Shown: positions 26,162-35,168, counted from the stretch's first letter. The stretch: DNA of 64,000 nt from Streptomyces griseoviridis (GCA_014649155.1 BMSM01000012.1:124001-188000); one strand, 5' to 3'. Made by a program: numbers and translations. Notes: generated from the sequence alone by a model not told the origin.

Positions 26162-26659
26162 GTGCGGTCCGTTTCGGCGAGTGAGGCGCTGAGGACGGTG
26201 GGGCGTGTGCCGCCTCGGGTGAAAGGTAGGGACGGCCGGGGAACCCGCGACAGTGGCAACCGACGTACGCCCCTCCTTGGCGCGGAAAGTGCAGGGCGGG
26301 CCTACGACCTTGGGCGTACGGTGGGTGCACGAAGGCGGGGGCGCGTGACCGAAAGGTGGCAGGCGGGCCGCGGGGGCGGGGCAGGGGCGTGTGGCGCGTT
26401 CGTCACGCCCGCGACACCGAAACGCTGTGTGACGTTCGCATGGCCGCGCGCGAGACGGTGTGGCGGAAGTCGAACAGAGGGCCTAACGTAACGATCCGAA
26501 TTTGGCTCATCACGCGCTGGTGGGTGTGAGCCGCGGAGATCGGTCAAGGGCGGGAGTCGGCCGACGGCCTGTGGGGGCGAGCCGTGCCGGCCCGCTCGCA
26601 CGGGGTGGTCTGGGAGCGCTCCCAGCAAGGAACGTCTCGGAGTTTAGGGGGATTTACCG
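26162..26659. other. divergent intergenic region between glycan operon and two-component genes
   Basis: A 498-bp region with no supportable gene. It holds a CebR-type box near its right end (26611), a locally AT-richer patch around 26480-26510, and GC-rich sequence elsewhere. It must contain the promoters for the left operon and the right two-component pair; no clear -10/-35 pair was found for the left one. Confidence 0.6.
26611..26624. promoter_or_regulatory. perfect CebR-type operator upstream of the two-component genes
   Basis: TGGGAGCGCTCCCA, a perfect 14-bp palindrome identical to the published CebR consensus. It ends 35 bp before the TTG start of the sensor kinase and lies about 450 bp from the start of the divergent glycan operon. 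CebR repression relieved by cellobiose is expected for at least the two-component pair. Confidence 0.8.
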
Positions 26660-27751
26660 TTGTTGATACGCGCGGCAGACGCCGACTCGTACCGTGGTCT
26701 TCCCACCGTCCACCCCGTCCACGAGGAGATCTGCAGGGCGATCCGCCACGCCCTGCGCGAGGACGGCAACGATCTGGCCGCCCGGCCCGACGCCATCGAC
26801 GAACTGACCGCCCAGGCATGCGCCGTCTTCGACGAGGTCGTCGCCGTGGTGACGCGCGACGCGACGTCCGGCGCGTCCCCCGGCGCGGCGGCCGTCGGCG
26901 ACCCGGCCGTACCGCCGGGCGCCGGGGACCAGCTCCGGCGCGGCCTGGACTGGGCGCACTCGCTGCGGGCCGGGACCGCCCTCTTCGAGGTGATGCTGCC
27001 CATCGCCCTGCGGGAGCTGTCCCCGGCCGACGAGACCGCCGCCGCCCGCGTCAGCGTCCTCCTCCACCAGGCGGTCCTCGCCCGGGTGGTCCGCGGGTCC
27101 CTGGCCCGCATGACCTCCCTGCCGGACCGGGCCCTGGCCCTGCGGCAGGACGAACGGCGTCACATCGCCCGGGAGTTGCACGACCGCGTCCTGCACGAGA
27201 TCGGCCTCGCCCTCCAGGGCATCGACATGCACCAGTACCACGCGGAGTCGTCCCCCGCGCTGGCGCGTGCCAAGCTCAACCGGGCGGCCGGCCTGCTCCG
27301 CCAGGCCGTGTACACGCTCCAGCACTTCACCACCGAGTTACGAAGATCGGTCGGCGAGGGCGGCCTGGAACGCGCCCTGCGCTCCTATCTGGACACGCAC
27401 GCCGACCCGGCCGTGGACATCACGGTCCGCACCAGCGGCGACCTCCTCGCGCTGCCCCCCTACGTCAGCGAGGAGGCCTATCTGATCCTGCGCGAGGCCG
27501 CGCGCAACGCCCTGCGGCACGCCGCGCCGTCCCGGCTCGACCTGACCGTCGAGGTGACGGACGGCACCCTGTACGCGGCGGTGACCGACGACGGCTGCGG
27601 CTTCCTGGTCGGCGCCACCCCGGGCGGCAACGGCCTGTCGTCGATGCGGGAGCGGGCGAAGGTCCTGGGCGGGGAGCTGACGCTCTCCAGCGCACCCGAG
27701 GTCGGCACCGTCGTCGAGGTGCGGGCGCCGCTGTGGGAGCGGGACCTGTGA
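26660..27751 (+). CDS. soluble NarL-type sensor histidine kinase with TTA codon
   Basis: A 363-aa kinase with no membrane segment, so it should sense an internal signal or partner. The N-terminal 165 residues are helical with no recognised sensor domain. The HisKA_3 box RRHIARELHDRVLHEIGLAL carries the phospho-acceptor His174. The ATPase domain has EAARNALRHAAPS (N box), VTDDGCGF and GNGLSSMRERAKVLGGEL. The start is TTG 26660, preceded by AGGGGGAT. Codon 227 is TTA (27338-27340), making it bldA-dependent. The stop overlaps the response regulator GTG. A perfect CebR box lies just upstream. Confidence 0.88.
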   Translation: MLIRAADADSYRGLPTVHPVHEEICRAIRHALREDGNDLAARPDAIDELTAQACAVFDEVVAVVTRDATSGASPGAAAVGDPAVPPGAGDQLRRGLDWAHSLRAGTALFEVMLPIALRELSPADETAAARVSVLLHQAVLARVVRGSLARMTSLPDRALALRQDERRHIARELHDRVLHEIGLALQGIDMHQYHAESSPALARAKLNRAAGLLRQAVYTLQHFTTELRRSVGEGGLERALRSYLDTHADPAVDITVRTSGDLLALPPYVSEEAYLILREAARNALRHAAPSRLDLTVEVTDGTLYAAVTDDGCGFLVGATPGGNGLSSMRERAKVLGGELTLSSAPEVGTVVEVRAPLWERDL

Positions 27752-28458
27752 GTGCCCCGGCGGTGCCCGTGGTGCGGATCTGCCTCGCCGACGACCACAC
27801 GCTGATGCGCGACGGGCTCAAGGAGATGCTGCACACGGCGCCGGGTTTCACCGTGGTGGGCGAGGCGTCGACCGGCACCGAGGCGGTGGCCCTGGCGACG
27901 GGGCTGCGCCCGGACGTGGTCCTGCTGGACGTGGAGATGCCCGGGCCCGGCGCCGCGGAGGTCATCCGGCGGATCACCCGGGCCGTGCCGAAGACCCAGG
28001 TGCTGGTCCTGACGATGCACGACGACCCCGACATGGTCCGCGAACTGCTGGAGACGGGAGCCGCCGGCTACCTGCTCAAGACCGTCCCGCGCGAGGAACT
28101 GATCGGCGCGGTGCGCTCGGCGGTGCGCCGGGACTCGGACAGCGTGGTCCTGGTCGTCTCCCGCCAGACGGTGGAACAGCTCGACCGGCAGCGCTCCCGG
28201 GAGCGGGCGGTCCAGCTCACCGCCCGCGAGCTGGAGGTCCTGCGGCTGGTCGCGGAGGCGCTGAGCAACGCCCAGGTGGCGGAGCGGCTGTTCATCACGG
28301 AGGCCACGGTGAAGCGGCACCTCACCAACATCTACGGCAAGCTCGACGCGGTGTCGCGGGTGGACGCCCTGCGCAAGGCCGCCGCCGCCCGGCTGATCGA
28401 CGCGGGGCGGGACGGCGGCCCCTGGAGCCGGCCCGGCGACCCGGCCGGCGTGCGCTGA
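27748..28458 (+). CDS. LuxR/NarL-family response regulator
   Basis: A 236-aa regulator. The receiver domain begins RICLADDHTLMRDGLKEML, with the phospho-acceptor in VVLLDVEMPG (near residue 62) and the conserved lysine in GYLLKTVP. The C-terminal LuxR-type HTH (about 155-215) reads LTARELEVLRLVAEALSNAQ and TEATVKRHLTNIYGKL. GTG 27748 overlaps the kinase stop by four bases, so the two are made together. Its targets are unknown; the adjacent glycan operon and the bgl/ceb genes are the obvious candidates by position. Confidence 0.92.
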   Translation: MSAPAVPVVRICLADDHTLMRDGLKEMLHTAPGFTVVGEASTGTEAVALATGLRPDVVLLDVEMPGPGAAEVIRRITRAVPKTQVLVLTMHDDPDMVRELLETGAAGYLLKTVPREELIGAVRSAVRRDSDSVVLVVSRQTVEQLDRQRSRERAVQLTARELEVLRLVAEALSNAQVAERLFITEATVKRHLTNIYGKLDAVSRVDALRKAAAARLIDAGRDGGPWSRPGDPAGVR

Positions 28459-28470
28459 CCCGGGGCCGCC

Positions 28471-28503
28471 GGGGCGCGGCGCTCACCGCGAGCGCCGCGC
28501 CCC
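28471..28503. terminator. bidirectional terminator between the response regulator and bglC
   Basis: Perfect 13-bp arms GGGGCGCGGCGCT and AGCGCCGCGCCCC flank a 7-base loop. It lies between convergent genes and would serve both. Confidence 0.8.
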
Positions 28504-28528
28504 GGGCCGCGGCCCGGACGGCGGTCCG

Positions 28529-29965
28529 TCAGACCGCCGGGACGTCCGGGAGCGTGCCGGACCGCGCCGCCCGCCCGTACCAGTGGCCGCTCGCCTTCGG
28601 CGTCCGCTCCAGGGACGCGTAGTCGACGTAGACCGCGCCGAACCGCTTGGCGTAGCCGTACGCCCACTCGAAGTTGTCCATCAGCGACCACAGGTAGTAG
28701 CCGCGGACGTCCACGCCGTCCGCGATGGCCCGGTGCACCGCCGACAGGTGGGCGTGCAGGTAGGCGATGCGCTCGGGGTCGTACACCTGGCCGTCGGAGT
28801 CGACCTTGTCGTCGTAGGCCGCGCCGTTCTCGGTGATGTACAGCGGCACGCCGGGTGCCTCCCGGGAGTAACGCGTGATCAGCTCGTGCAGGCCGCTCGG
28901 GTCGATGGTCCAGCCCATCTCGGTGCGGTCGCCCGGCGTCTGGTGGAAGGCCACGTCGTCCGCGCCCGGCCACGGCGAGTGGGTGCTCGTCCCGTGGCCG
29001 TCGGCGCGCGGGCCCGGCGCCGCGGCGTCCCCGGCCGACACCAGCGTCGGCGTGTAGTAGTTGAGGCCGAGCCCGTCCAGCGGCTGGTGGATGGCCTGGA
29101 GGTCGCCGTCCTGGACGAACGACCAGTCGGTGATGGACGAGGTCGCCCGCAGCAGCGTCGCCGGGTACTCCCCGTGCAGCATCGGGCCGTGGAAGACGCC
29201 GTTGGCCAGGTCGTCGATCTTCTGGGCCGCCGCGAGGTCCGCCGGGTCCTGGGACAGGGTGCGGATCACGGAGGAGTTGAGGCTCACCGCGACCGAGGCG
29301 CGGGCCGGGAGCACCGACCGCAGCGCCTGGGTGCCCAGGCCGTGCGCCAGGTTGAGGTGGTGCGCGGCGCGCAGCGGCGCGAGGGTCCCGGTGCGGCCGG
29401 GGGCGTGCACGCCGGAGCCGTAGCCCAGGAAGGCGCTGCACCAGGGCTCGTTGAGGGTGATCCACTGCTCCACCCGGTCGCCGAGCGCCTCGCCCACGAT
29501 CCGGGCGTACTCGGCGAACCGCGCCGCGGTGTCCCGGGCCGGCCAGCCGCCCGCGTCCTCCAGCTCCTGCGGCAGGTCCCAGTGGTACAGGGTGATCGCC
29601 GGCTTGATCCCGTGGGAGAGCAGCTCGTCGACGAGCCGGCGGTAGAAGTCCAGGCCGACCTGGACGGCGGGGCCCCGGCCGGTCGGCTGCACACGCGACC
29701 AGGAGACCGAGAAGCGGTAGGCGTTCAGGCCCAGGTCCGCCATGAGCGCCACGTCGTCGCGGTAGCGGTGGTAGTGGTCGACGGCGATGTCACCGGTGTC
29801 GCCGTCGGCCGTCTTGCCGGGGGTATGGCTGAAGGAGTCCCAGATCGAGGGGGTACGGCCGTCCTCCCGCACCGCGCCCTCGATCTGGTACGCGGAGGTG
29901 GCGGCGCCCCAGAGGAAGGCGGGCGGGAAGGTCACCGGGGTTTCCGGAGTCGTGTGGTCAGGCAT
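28529..29965 (-). CDS. bglC: GH1 beta-glucosidase
   Basis: A 478-aa cytosolic family 1 glycosidase that splits imported cellobiose and cello-oligosaccharides to glucose. Motifs are the N-terminal FLWGAATSAYQIEGA, acid/base Glu in ITLNEPWCSAFLGY, nucleophile Glu in LYITENGAAYDD and the aglycone-site WSLMDNFEWAYGY. No signal peptide is present. It lies downstream of cebEFG, as in other Streptomyces, and has its own CebR box ending at the start codon. ATG 29965 gives the standard GH1 N-terminus. A role as inducer-clearing enzyme is established for homologues. Confidence 0.93.
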   Translation of the reverse strand: MPDHTTPETPVTFPPAFLWGAATSAYQIEGAVREDGRTPSIWDSFSHTPGKTADGDTGDIAVDHYHRYRDDVALMADLGLNAYRFSVSWSRVQPTGRGPAVQVGLDFYRRLVDELLSHGIKPAITLYHWDLPQELEDAGGWPARDTAARFAEYARIVGEALGDRVEQWITLNEPWCSAFLGYGSGVHAPGRTGTLAPLRAAHHLNLAHGLGTQALRSVLPARASVAVSLNSSVIRTLSQDPADLAAAQKIDDLANGVFHGPMLHGEYPATLLRATSSITDWSFVQDGDLQAIHQPLDGLGLNYYTPTLVSAGDAAAPGPRADGHGTSTHSPWPGADDVAFHQTPGDRTEMGWTIDPSGLHELITRYSREAPGVPLYITENGAAYDDKVDSDGQVYDPERIAYLHAHLSAVHRAIADGVDVRGYYLWSLMDNFEWAYGYAKRFGAVYVDYASLERTPKASGHWYGRAARSGTLPDVPAV

Positions 29966-29978
29966 GGAAGCGCTCCCA
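29965..29978. promoter_or_regulatory. CebR operator at the bglC start
   Basis: TGGAAGCGCTCCCA has one mismatch to the CebR consensus and overlaps the first base of the bglC start codon. Repressor bound here could block initiation or early elongation. The rest of the 30152-29966 gap holds short GAAGGCGA-like repeats and the bglC leader. Confidence 0.8.
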
Positions 29979-30152
29979 TGGGGGGTAGGAAGACCGGCGG
30001 ATGGCAGAGGAAACGGGGGGAGGGCCGGGGCGGCGGTGACCCGGCCCTCCTGCGAACGCGGACCCGCACGCGGAGGTGACGGCGTACACGAAGGCGAACA
30101 CGAAGGCGACGGCGGGGGCGGCGGACGGCCGGCGGGGTGCGGGAGCCGGGCG

Positions 30153-31064
30153 TCAGCCCTTGACCGCACCCTGCATGATGCCGCCCACGATCTGCTTGCC
30201 GAAGATCGCGAACACGATCAGCAAAGGCAGCGTACCGAGCAGCGCGCCCGCCATGATCAGTGCCTGGTCGGGGGTGAAGCCGCGGCCCAGGCCCGCCACC
30301 GCGACCTGCACGGTCGGGCTGCCGTTCTGGGTGAGCACCAGGAACGGCCAGAGGAAGTCGTTCCAGGTCTGTACGAACATCAGCATGCCCAGCACCGCCA
30401 TCGCGGGCCGGGCCGCCGGGAACACCACGTGCCACACCACGCGCCAGCTGCTCGCGCCGTCCACCCGCGCCGCCTCGATGATCTCGTCGGGCAGCGCCTG
30501 GATCAGGTACTGCCGCATGAAGAACACGCCGAAGGCGCTCACCAGCGACGGCAGGATCACCGCCTGGAGCTGGTCGGTCCAGCCCAGCTCGGCGACCATC
30601 ATGTACAGCGGGATGATGCTGAGCTGCGGCGGCACCATCATCGTGCCGATCACGACCAGCATCAGCGCGTTGCGGCCCTTGAAGCGCAGCTTGGCGAAGG
30701 CGAACCCGGCGATCGTCGACAGGAAGACGATGGTGACCGCCGAGATCCCCGCCACGATGGTGGTGTTGAGGAACGCCTCACCGAGGTTGGCGTCGGTCCA
30801 GGCCATCTCCAGCTTGTCGAAGAGATTGGCGCCGAACCACAGGGGCGGCGGGGTCTGCGCCAGCCGCTGGTTGTCCCGGGAGGCGGCGATCGCCGTCCAC
30901 ACCAGCGGCGCCAGCGAGCCGAAGGTGAACAGCGCCAGGATGAGGTACGCGATCGGACCGGCGTGCAGGTGGCCGCCGGCGCGGGACGCCTTGGAACGCG
31001 GGGTCCGCCGGGGCGGCGGGGGCGGTGCCGGTTCGGCCGGGGGTTTGGTCAGGGTCGTCGTCAC
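30153..31064 (-). CDS. cebG: cellobiose/cellotriose ABC transporter permease CebG
   Basis: A 303-aa inner-membrane permease of the MalG type with six predicted helices. The EAA loop for contact with the ATPase is seen in PDEIIEAARVDGASSWRVVW. The N-terminal 40 residues are Pro-rich and cytoplasmic. It works with CebF and the lipoprotein CebE to import cello-oligosaccharides. In Streptomyces the ATPase is a shared MsiK protein encoded elsewhere, and none is found here. It starts 12 bp after cebF in the same operon. Confidence 0.92.
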   Translation of the reverse strand: MTTTLTKPPAEPAPPPPPRRTPRSKASRAGGHLHAGPIAYLILALFTFGSLAPLVWTAIAASRDNQRLAQTPPPLWFGANLFDKLEMAWTDANLGEAFLNTTIVAGISAVTIVFLSTIAGFAFAKLRFKGRNALMLVVIGTMMVPPQLSIIPLYMMVAELGWTDQLQAVILPSLVSAFGVFFMRQYLIQALPDEIIEAARVDGASSWRVVWHVVFPAARPAMAVLGMLMFVQTWNDFLWPFLVLTQNGSPTVQVAVAGLGRGFTPDQALIMAGALLGTLPLLIVFAIFGKQIVGGIMQGAVKG

Positions 31065-31076
31065 GGCCGGTTCTCC

Positions 31077-32093
31077 TTAACTACTGGCGCGCAGCCGGCG
31101 CGAGATGACGGAGTTGACGATCCCGATCACGATGAGGATCAGGAACATCGTCCAGGCGATCGCGGAGGCGCGGCCCAGGTGCTGGTTGACCCAGCCCTGC
31201 TCGTACAGGTAGAGCCCGAGCGTCTGGAACTGGTGCTGGGAGCCGCCCGAGGCGCCCTTGGTGGCGTCGAACAGCAGCGGCTCGCCGAACACCTGCGAGG
31301 CGCCGATGGTCGACACGATCACCGTGAACAGGATCGTCGGGCGCAGCGAGGGCAGCGTCACGTGGACGAACTGCCGCCACCGGCTGGCACCGTCCAGCGC
31401 CGCCGACTCGTACAGGTCCTGCGGGATCGCCTGCATCGCGGCCAGGTAGATCAGCGCGTTGTAGCCGGTCCAGCGCCAGATGACGATCGAGGAGACGGCG
31501 AGCTGGGAGGCCCAGTGGTCGTTCTGCCAGTCGATGTTGTCGATGCCGACGAAACCCAGCACCCAGTTGATCATGCCGTAGTCACGGCCGAACAGCAGGA
31601 CGAAGACCAGCGACGCGGCGGCGATCGACGTCGCGTACGGGGCGAGCATGACGACCCGCCAGAAGGTGGACGCCCGCAGCTTGTAGTTGAGGATGTGGGC
31701 CAGGCCCATCGCCATCAGCAGCTGCGGCACCGTCGAGATGATGCCGATGGTCAGCGTGTTCTTCGCCGCGTTCCAGAAGAAGTCGTCGTCGAAGATCCGG
31801 GTGTAGTTCTTCAGGCCGACCCAGCTCATGTCGGTTGGCGCGGTCAGTTCCACCTGGTGCAGCGAGGCCCAGCCCGTGTAGATCAGCGGGAACAGGCCGA
31901 ACGCGATGAACAGCAGGAAGAACGGCGAGACGAAGGCGTACGGGCTCCAGCGCATGTCCCGTTGCCAGCGCCGGGAGAGCCGGGCCCGCTTCTTCGCCGC
32001 CTCGGCGGGGGCCCCGGCCGGGGGACGGCCCGGGGCCGCGCCCCCCTTCACGGGGGACGCGGCGGTGTCGTGCTCGGTTGCCATTCCGGTCAC
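31077..32093 (-). CDS. cebF: cellobiose/cellotriose ABC transporter permease CebF
   Basis: A 338-aa MalF-type permease. A cytoplasmic Ala/Pro-rich leader (about 50 residues) precedes six helices (PYAFVSPFFLLFIAFGLFPL is the first). The EAA motif is in PQDLYESAALDGASRWRQFV. GTG 32093 overlaps the cebE stop by four bases; ATG 32084 is an in-frame alternative. It forms the membrane channel with CebG for cellobiose and cellotriose uptake. Confidence 0.92.
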   Translation of the reverse strand: MTGMATEHDTAASPVKGGAAPGRPPAGAPAEAAKKRARLSRRWQRDMRWSPYAFVSPFFLLFIAFGLFPLIYTGWASLHQVELTAPTDMSWVGLKNYTRIFDDDFFWNAAKNTLTIGIISTVPQLLMAMGLAHILNYKLRASTFWRVVMLAPYATSIAAASLVFVLLFGRDYGMINWVLGFVGIDNIDWQNDHWASQLAVSSIVIWRWTGYNALIYLAAMQAIPQDLYESAALDGASRWRQFVHVTLPSLRPTILFTVIVSTIGASQVFGEPLLFDATKGASGGSQHQFQTLGLYLYEQGWVNQHLGRASAIAWTMFLILIVIGIVNSVISRRLRASS

Positions 32094-33415
32094 TGGTCCA
32101 GGTTGTTGTCGATGGTCTTGGTGGCCGTCTCCCAGGCATCCTTGGGCGACTTGCCCTGCGTGACGAGGATGACGCCGTTGTCCGTCAGACCCTGCTGGAT
32201 GATCTGGTCCTTCGGGCCGATGATCTGCGCCGGGATGTCCGCGGCGGCCTTGGCGAAGATCTCACCGATCGGCGAGTCGCCGGTCATGGTGTTCTTCGCG
32301 CCGGTCACCTGCGGCAGCTTGTACGCGGCGGGGGCGCTGGGGAAGCTGCCCATCACGGAGAACAGCTTGGCCTGCTGTTCCGGCGCGGTCAGCCAGGTGA
32401 CCAGCTTCTGCGCCTCCTCGACGTTCTTGCCGCTCTTGGGCACGGTCAGGAAGGTGCCGCCCCAGTTGCCGGCCTTCGGCGCCGCGGCCACGTCCCACTT
32501 GCCGGCCGAGTCGTCGCTGGACTTGGCCTTGATGGTGCCGAGCATCCACGGCGGGCAGACCACGGCGGCGAACTTGCTGTTGGCGATGTTCTGTTCCCAG
32601 GCCGGCTGGAACTGGGTCTGCGGCTGGACCAGGCCCTCCGCGGCGGCCTTCGCGGTCAGGTCGAAGGCGTTCTTGACCGCCGGGTTCTCCTTGTAGACGA
32701 CCTTGCCCTCGGCGTTGTAGAACTTCCCGGACTCACTGCTGAGGATGGCGTTGATCAGGCCACCGGGGGAGTCCATGAAGGTCGTGCCGCTGGGGGCCTT
32801 CTCCTTGTAGTCCTCGCCGACGGCGACGAGCTTGCTCCAGTCACCCGCCCACAGCTTGCCGACCGCCTCGCGGTCGCTCGGCAGGCCCGCCTTCTCGAAG
32901 AGGTCCTTGCGGTAGCAGATGGCCATCGGGCCGATGTCGGTGCCCAGGCCGACCGTCTGGCCGCTCTTGGTGGTGGCCTGCTTCCACTTCCAGTCCAGCC
33001 AGTTGCTGCTCTTGACGCCCTCGGCCTTGGACAGGTCGACCAGCTTGTCGGCCTGGGTGTTGACGATCTCGGCGATGTTGCCGACCTCGACGGCCTGGAT
33101 GTCCTGGAGGCCGCTGTTGGTGGTCAGGTGGTTCAGCAGCGGGGGGTAGTAGTTCTCGTTCCGCTCGATGACGGTCTCTTCGATGTGGACATCGGGGTTG
33201 AGCTTCTCGTACTCCTTGTAGAGCCCGGCTTCCTTGAAGCCCTGGGTTCCGAAGAGGCCGAGGGAGATCGTGGTCTTGCCGTTGCCACCGCCGGACGACG
33301 TGCTGTCCTCGTCGCCGCCGTCGTCGGCACAGCCGGCCAGCAGCCCGGCGCCCAGCGCGGTCACGGCCGCGATGGCCAGCGCCCGGCGGGCGGTTGTCGT
33401 GCGTGCTGCTCGCAT
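32090..33415 (-). CDS. cebE: cello-oligosaccharide-binding lipoprotein CebE
   Basis: A 441-aa solute-binding lipoprotein of ABC family SBP_bac_1. The signal peptide ends in the lipobox LLAGC with Cys29 as the lipidated residue, followed by a Gly/Ser-rich spacer. The mature part has the usual two-lobe fold (ISLGLFGTQGFKEAGLYKEY; GLGTDIGPMAICYRKDLFEK). It captures cellobiose and cellotriose for CebFG. ATG 33415 has AGGAGGAG upstream. A CebR operator and a putative -35 TTGACA (33599-33594) lie upstream. It is the first gene of cebEFG. Confidence 0.93.
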   Translation of the reverse strand: MRAARTTTARRALAIAAVTALGAGLLAGCADDGGDEDSTSSGGGNGKTTISLGLFGTQGFKEAGLYKEYEKLNPDVHIEETVIERNENYYPPLLNHLTTNSGLQDIQAVEVGNIAEIVNTQADKLVDLSKAEGVKSSNWLDWKWKQATTKSGQTVGLGTDIGPMAICYRKDLFEKAGLPSDREAVGKLWAGDWSKLVAVGEDYKEKAPSGTTFMDSPGGLINAILSSESGKFYNAEGKVVYKENPAVKNAFDLTAKAAAEGLVQPQTQFQPAWEQNIANSKFAAVVCPPWMLGTIKAKSSDDSAGKWDVAAAPKAGNWGGTFLTVPKSGKNVEEAQKLVTWLTAPEQQAKLFSVMGSFPSAPAAYKLPQVTGAKNTMTGDSPIGEIFAKAAADIPAQIIGPKDQIIQQGLTDNGVILVTQGKSPKDAWETATKTIDNNLDQ

Positions 33416-33541
33416 TGCTCCTCCTGTTGCCCTGACGTGCCGACCCCCCGGCCAACTGCTCTGTTGGGCCCGTGTGTTACTCGTCGATCTACGCTGCGGC
33501 TCGGGCGGGGAACGTGCGGGATATGTAAGTGCCAGGTACTG

Positions 33542-33555
33542 TGGGAGCGCTCCCA
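33542..33555. promoter_or_regulatory. CebR operator of the cebEFG operon
   Basis: TGGGAGCGCTCCCA, perfect, extended to a 16-bp palindrome by flanking G and C. It is 127 bp upstream of cebE and just downstream of a putative promoter (TTGACA on the minus strand at 33599-33594, 17-base spacer, GACTCT). The arrangement resembles that at 8471-8515. Confidence 0.88.
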
Positions 33556-33659
33556 CATGTGATGAGTTGAAGAGTCGTCGGTTCGCGCAAGGGTGTCAAG
33601 GGAGCGGACACCGAGAAGTGCGTTCAGTTATCGGCCTGTTAACTGGACGGTGACGCGGA

Positions 33660-34010
33660 CGGAGACGGACTGTGCCGGGTCGGTTGCGGGGGGTCCGGAA
33701 GCGGGGGCGGGGGCGGGGGTGCGGGGCGGTCGTGGACGGGGCGGTGCGCGATCGAGGACGGGCGGGGGGCCGGAGTGGCACCGGTCGGTGCCAGTCCGGC
33801 CCCCCGCCCGGTGACCGCCCGGCGCCCGGCCCGGGACCGACGCGACCCAGGACGGGGGCCGACGCGGCCCCGACCGGGGACCGGCGTGCCCCGGCCGCAG
33901 ACCGATGCGGCTCCCTGGCCGGGTACCGGCGTGTGCCCGTCCGGGGACCGGTGTGCCCCCGGACGGGAGCCGTGTCGGTCCCCGGGCCGGTCATCAAACC
34001 GGACGAGCCT
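33660..34010 (+). repeat. low-complexity GACCGG-rich intergenic stretch between cebE and cebR
   Basis: About 350 bp of degenerate repeats of the type GGGGACCGGYGTGCCC on both strands, with no supportable gene. The divergent cebE-cebR gap is about 650 bp in all (33416-34063). No CebR box was found close to cebR itself. Confidence 0.55.
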
Positions 34011-34063
34011 GTTAAATTCCAGGCCAGCCGCGAAATGCGGGGTGTCGACGGGAGGCAGTGCCG

Positions 34064-35119
34064 ATGGCAAGCCACGGAACGCGTGGGCGAAGCGGTGGCC
34101 GGCCCACCCTCGAAGAGGTGGCGGCCCGCGCCGGGGTGGGCCGCGGCACCGTCTCGCGGGTGATCAACGGCTCGCCCCGGGTCAGCGACGCCACCCGCGC
34201 GGCCGTCGAGGCGGCGGTCGCCGAACTCGGCTACGTCCCGAACACCGCCGCCCGTGCCCTGGCCGCCAACCGCACCGACGCCATCGCCCTGGTCGTGCCC
34301 GAACCGGAGACCCGCTTCTTCTCCGAACCGTACTTCTCCAGCATCCTGCGCGGCGTCGGCGCCGAACTGGCCGACACCGAGATGCAGCTCCTGCTGATCT
34401 TCGCGGGCAGCGACCGGGAGCGGCAGCGGCTCGCCCAGTACCTCGCCGCGCACCGGGTGGACGGCGTCCTGCTGGTCTCCGTGCACGCCGACGACCCGCT
34501 GCCCGACCTGCTCACCCAGCTGGAGATCCCCGCGGTGATCAGCGGCCCGCGCTCGGCCGCCGAGTCGCTCGCCTCCGTCGACTCCGACAACTACGGCGGT
34601 GCCCGCTCCGCCGTCGAGCACCTGCTCTCCCGGGGCCGCAGCCGCGTCGCCCACATCACCGGCCGCCTGGACGTCTACGGCGCCCAGCGGCGCGTCGACG
34701 GCTACCGCGACGCCCTGCGCGGCGCGGCCCTGGAAGTGGACGAACGCCTCATCGAACCGGGCGACTTCACCGAGGAGGGCGGGCGCCGCGCCATGACCGA
34801 GCTGCTGCGCCGCCGCCCCGACCTGGACGCCGTCTTCTGCGGCTCCGATGTGACCGCGGCCGGCGCCCGCCAGGTCCTGCGCGAGGCGGGCCGCACCATC
34901 CCCGGCGACGTGGCGCTGGTCGGTTACGACGACTCGGCCATCGCCCGCCACATGGACCCGCCGCTGACCAGCGTCCGCCAGCCCATCGTGGAGATGGGCC
35001 GGGCCATGATCGACCTGCTGTTCACCGAGATCGCCGACCGGCGCACGGCCGCCGCCCGGGGCCTCCAGCGGCACCAGGCGGTGCTCGCCACCCAGTTGGT
35101 GGAACGCAAGTCGTCCTGA
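34064..35119 (+). CDS. cebR: LacI-family cellobiose-responsive repressor CebR
   Basis: A 351-aa LacI/GalR repressor. The HTH is at the N-terminus (LEEVAARAGVGRGTVSRVIN, about residues 16-35) with the hinge NTAARALAANRTDAIALVVP. The periplasmic-binding-like effector domain has VVPEPETRFFSEPYFSSIL and VGYDDSAIARHMDPPLTSVR. In homologues cellobiose or cellotriose releases it from the 14-bp operator seen four times in this window. ATG 34064 is preferred over GTG 34058 because GGGAGG is better spaced. It is divergent from cebEFG. Confidence 0.93.
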   Translation: MASHGTRGRSGGRPTLEEVAARAGVGRGTVSRVINGSPRVSDATRAAVEAAVAELGYVPNTAARALAANRTDAIALVVPEPETRFFSEPYFSSILRGVGAELADTEMQLLLIFAGSDRERQRLAQYLAAHRVDGVLLVSVHADDPLPDLLTQLEIPAVISGPRSAAESLASVDSDNYGGARSAVEHLLSRGRSRVAHITGRLDVYGAQRRVDGYRDALRGAALEVDERLIEPGDFTEEGGRRAMTELLRRRPDLDAVFCGSDVTAAGARQVLREAGRTIPGDVALVGYDDSAIARHMDPPLTSVRQPIVEMGRAMIDLLFTEIADRRTAAARGLQRHQAVLATQLVERKSS

Positions 35120-35168
35120 CCCCGGCGCGCCACGGCCCGCCGGGTCCAGGAGGACGCGCGCGGCACGG

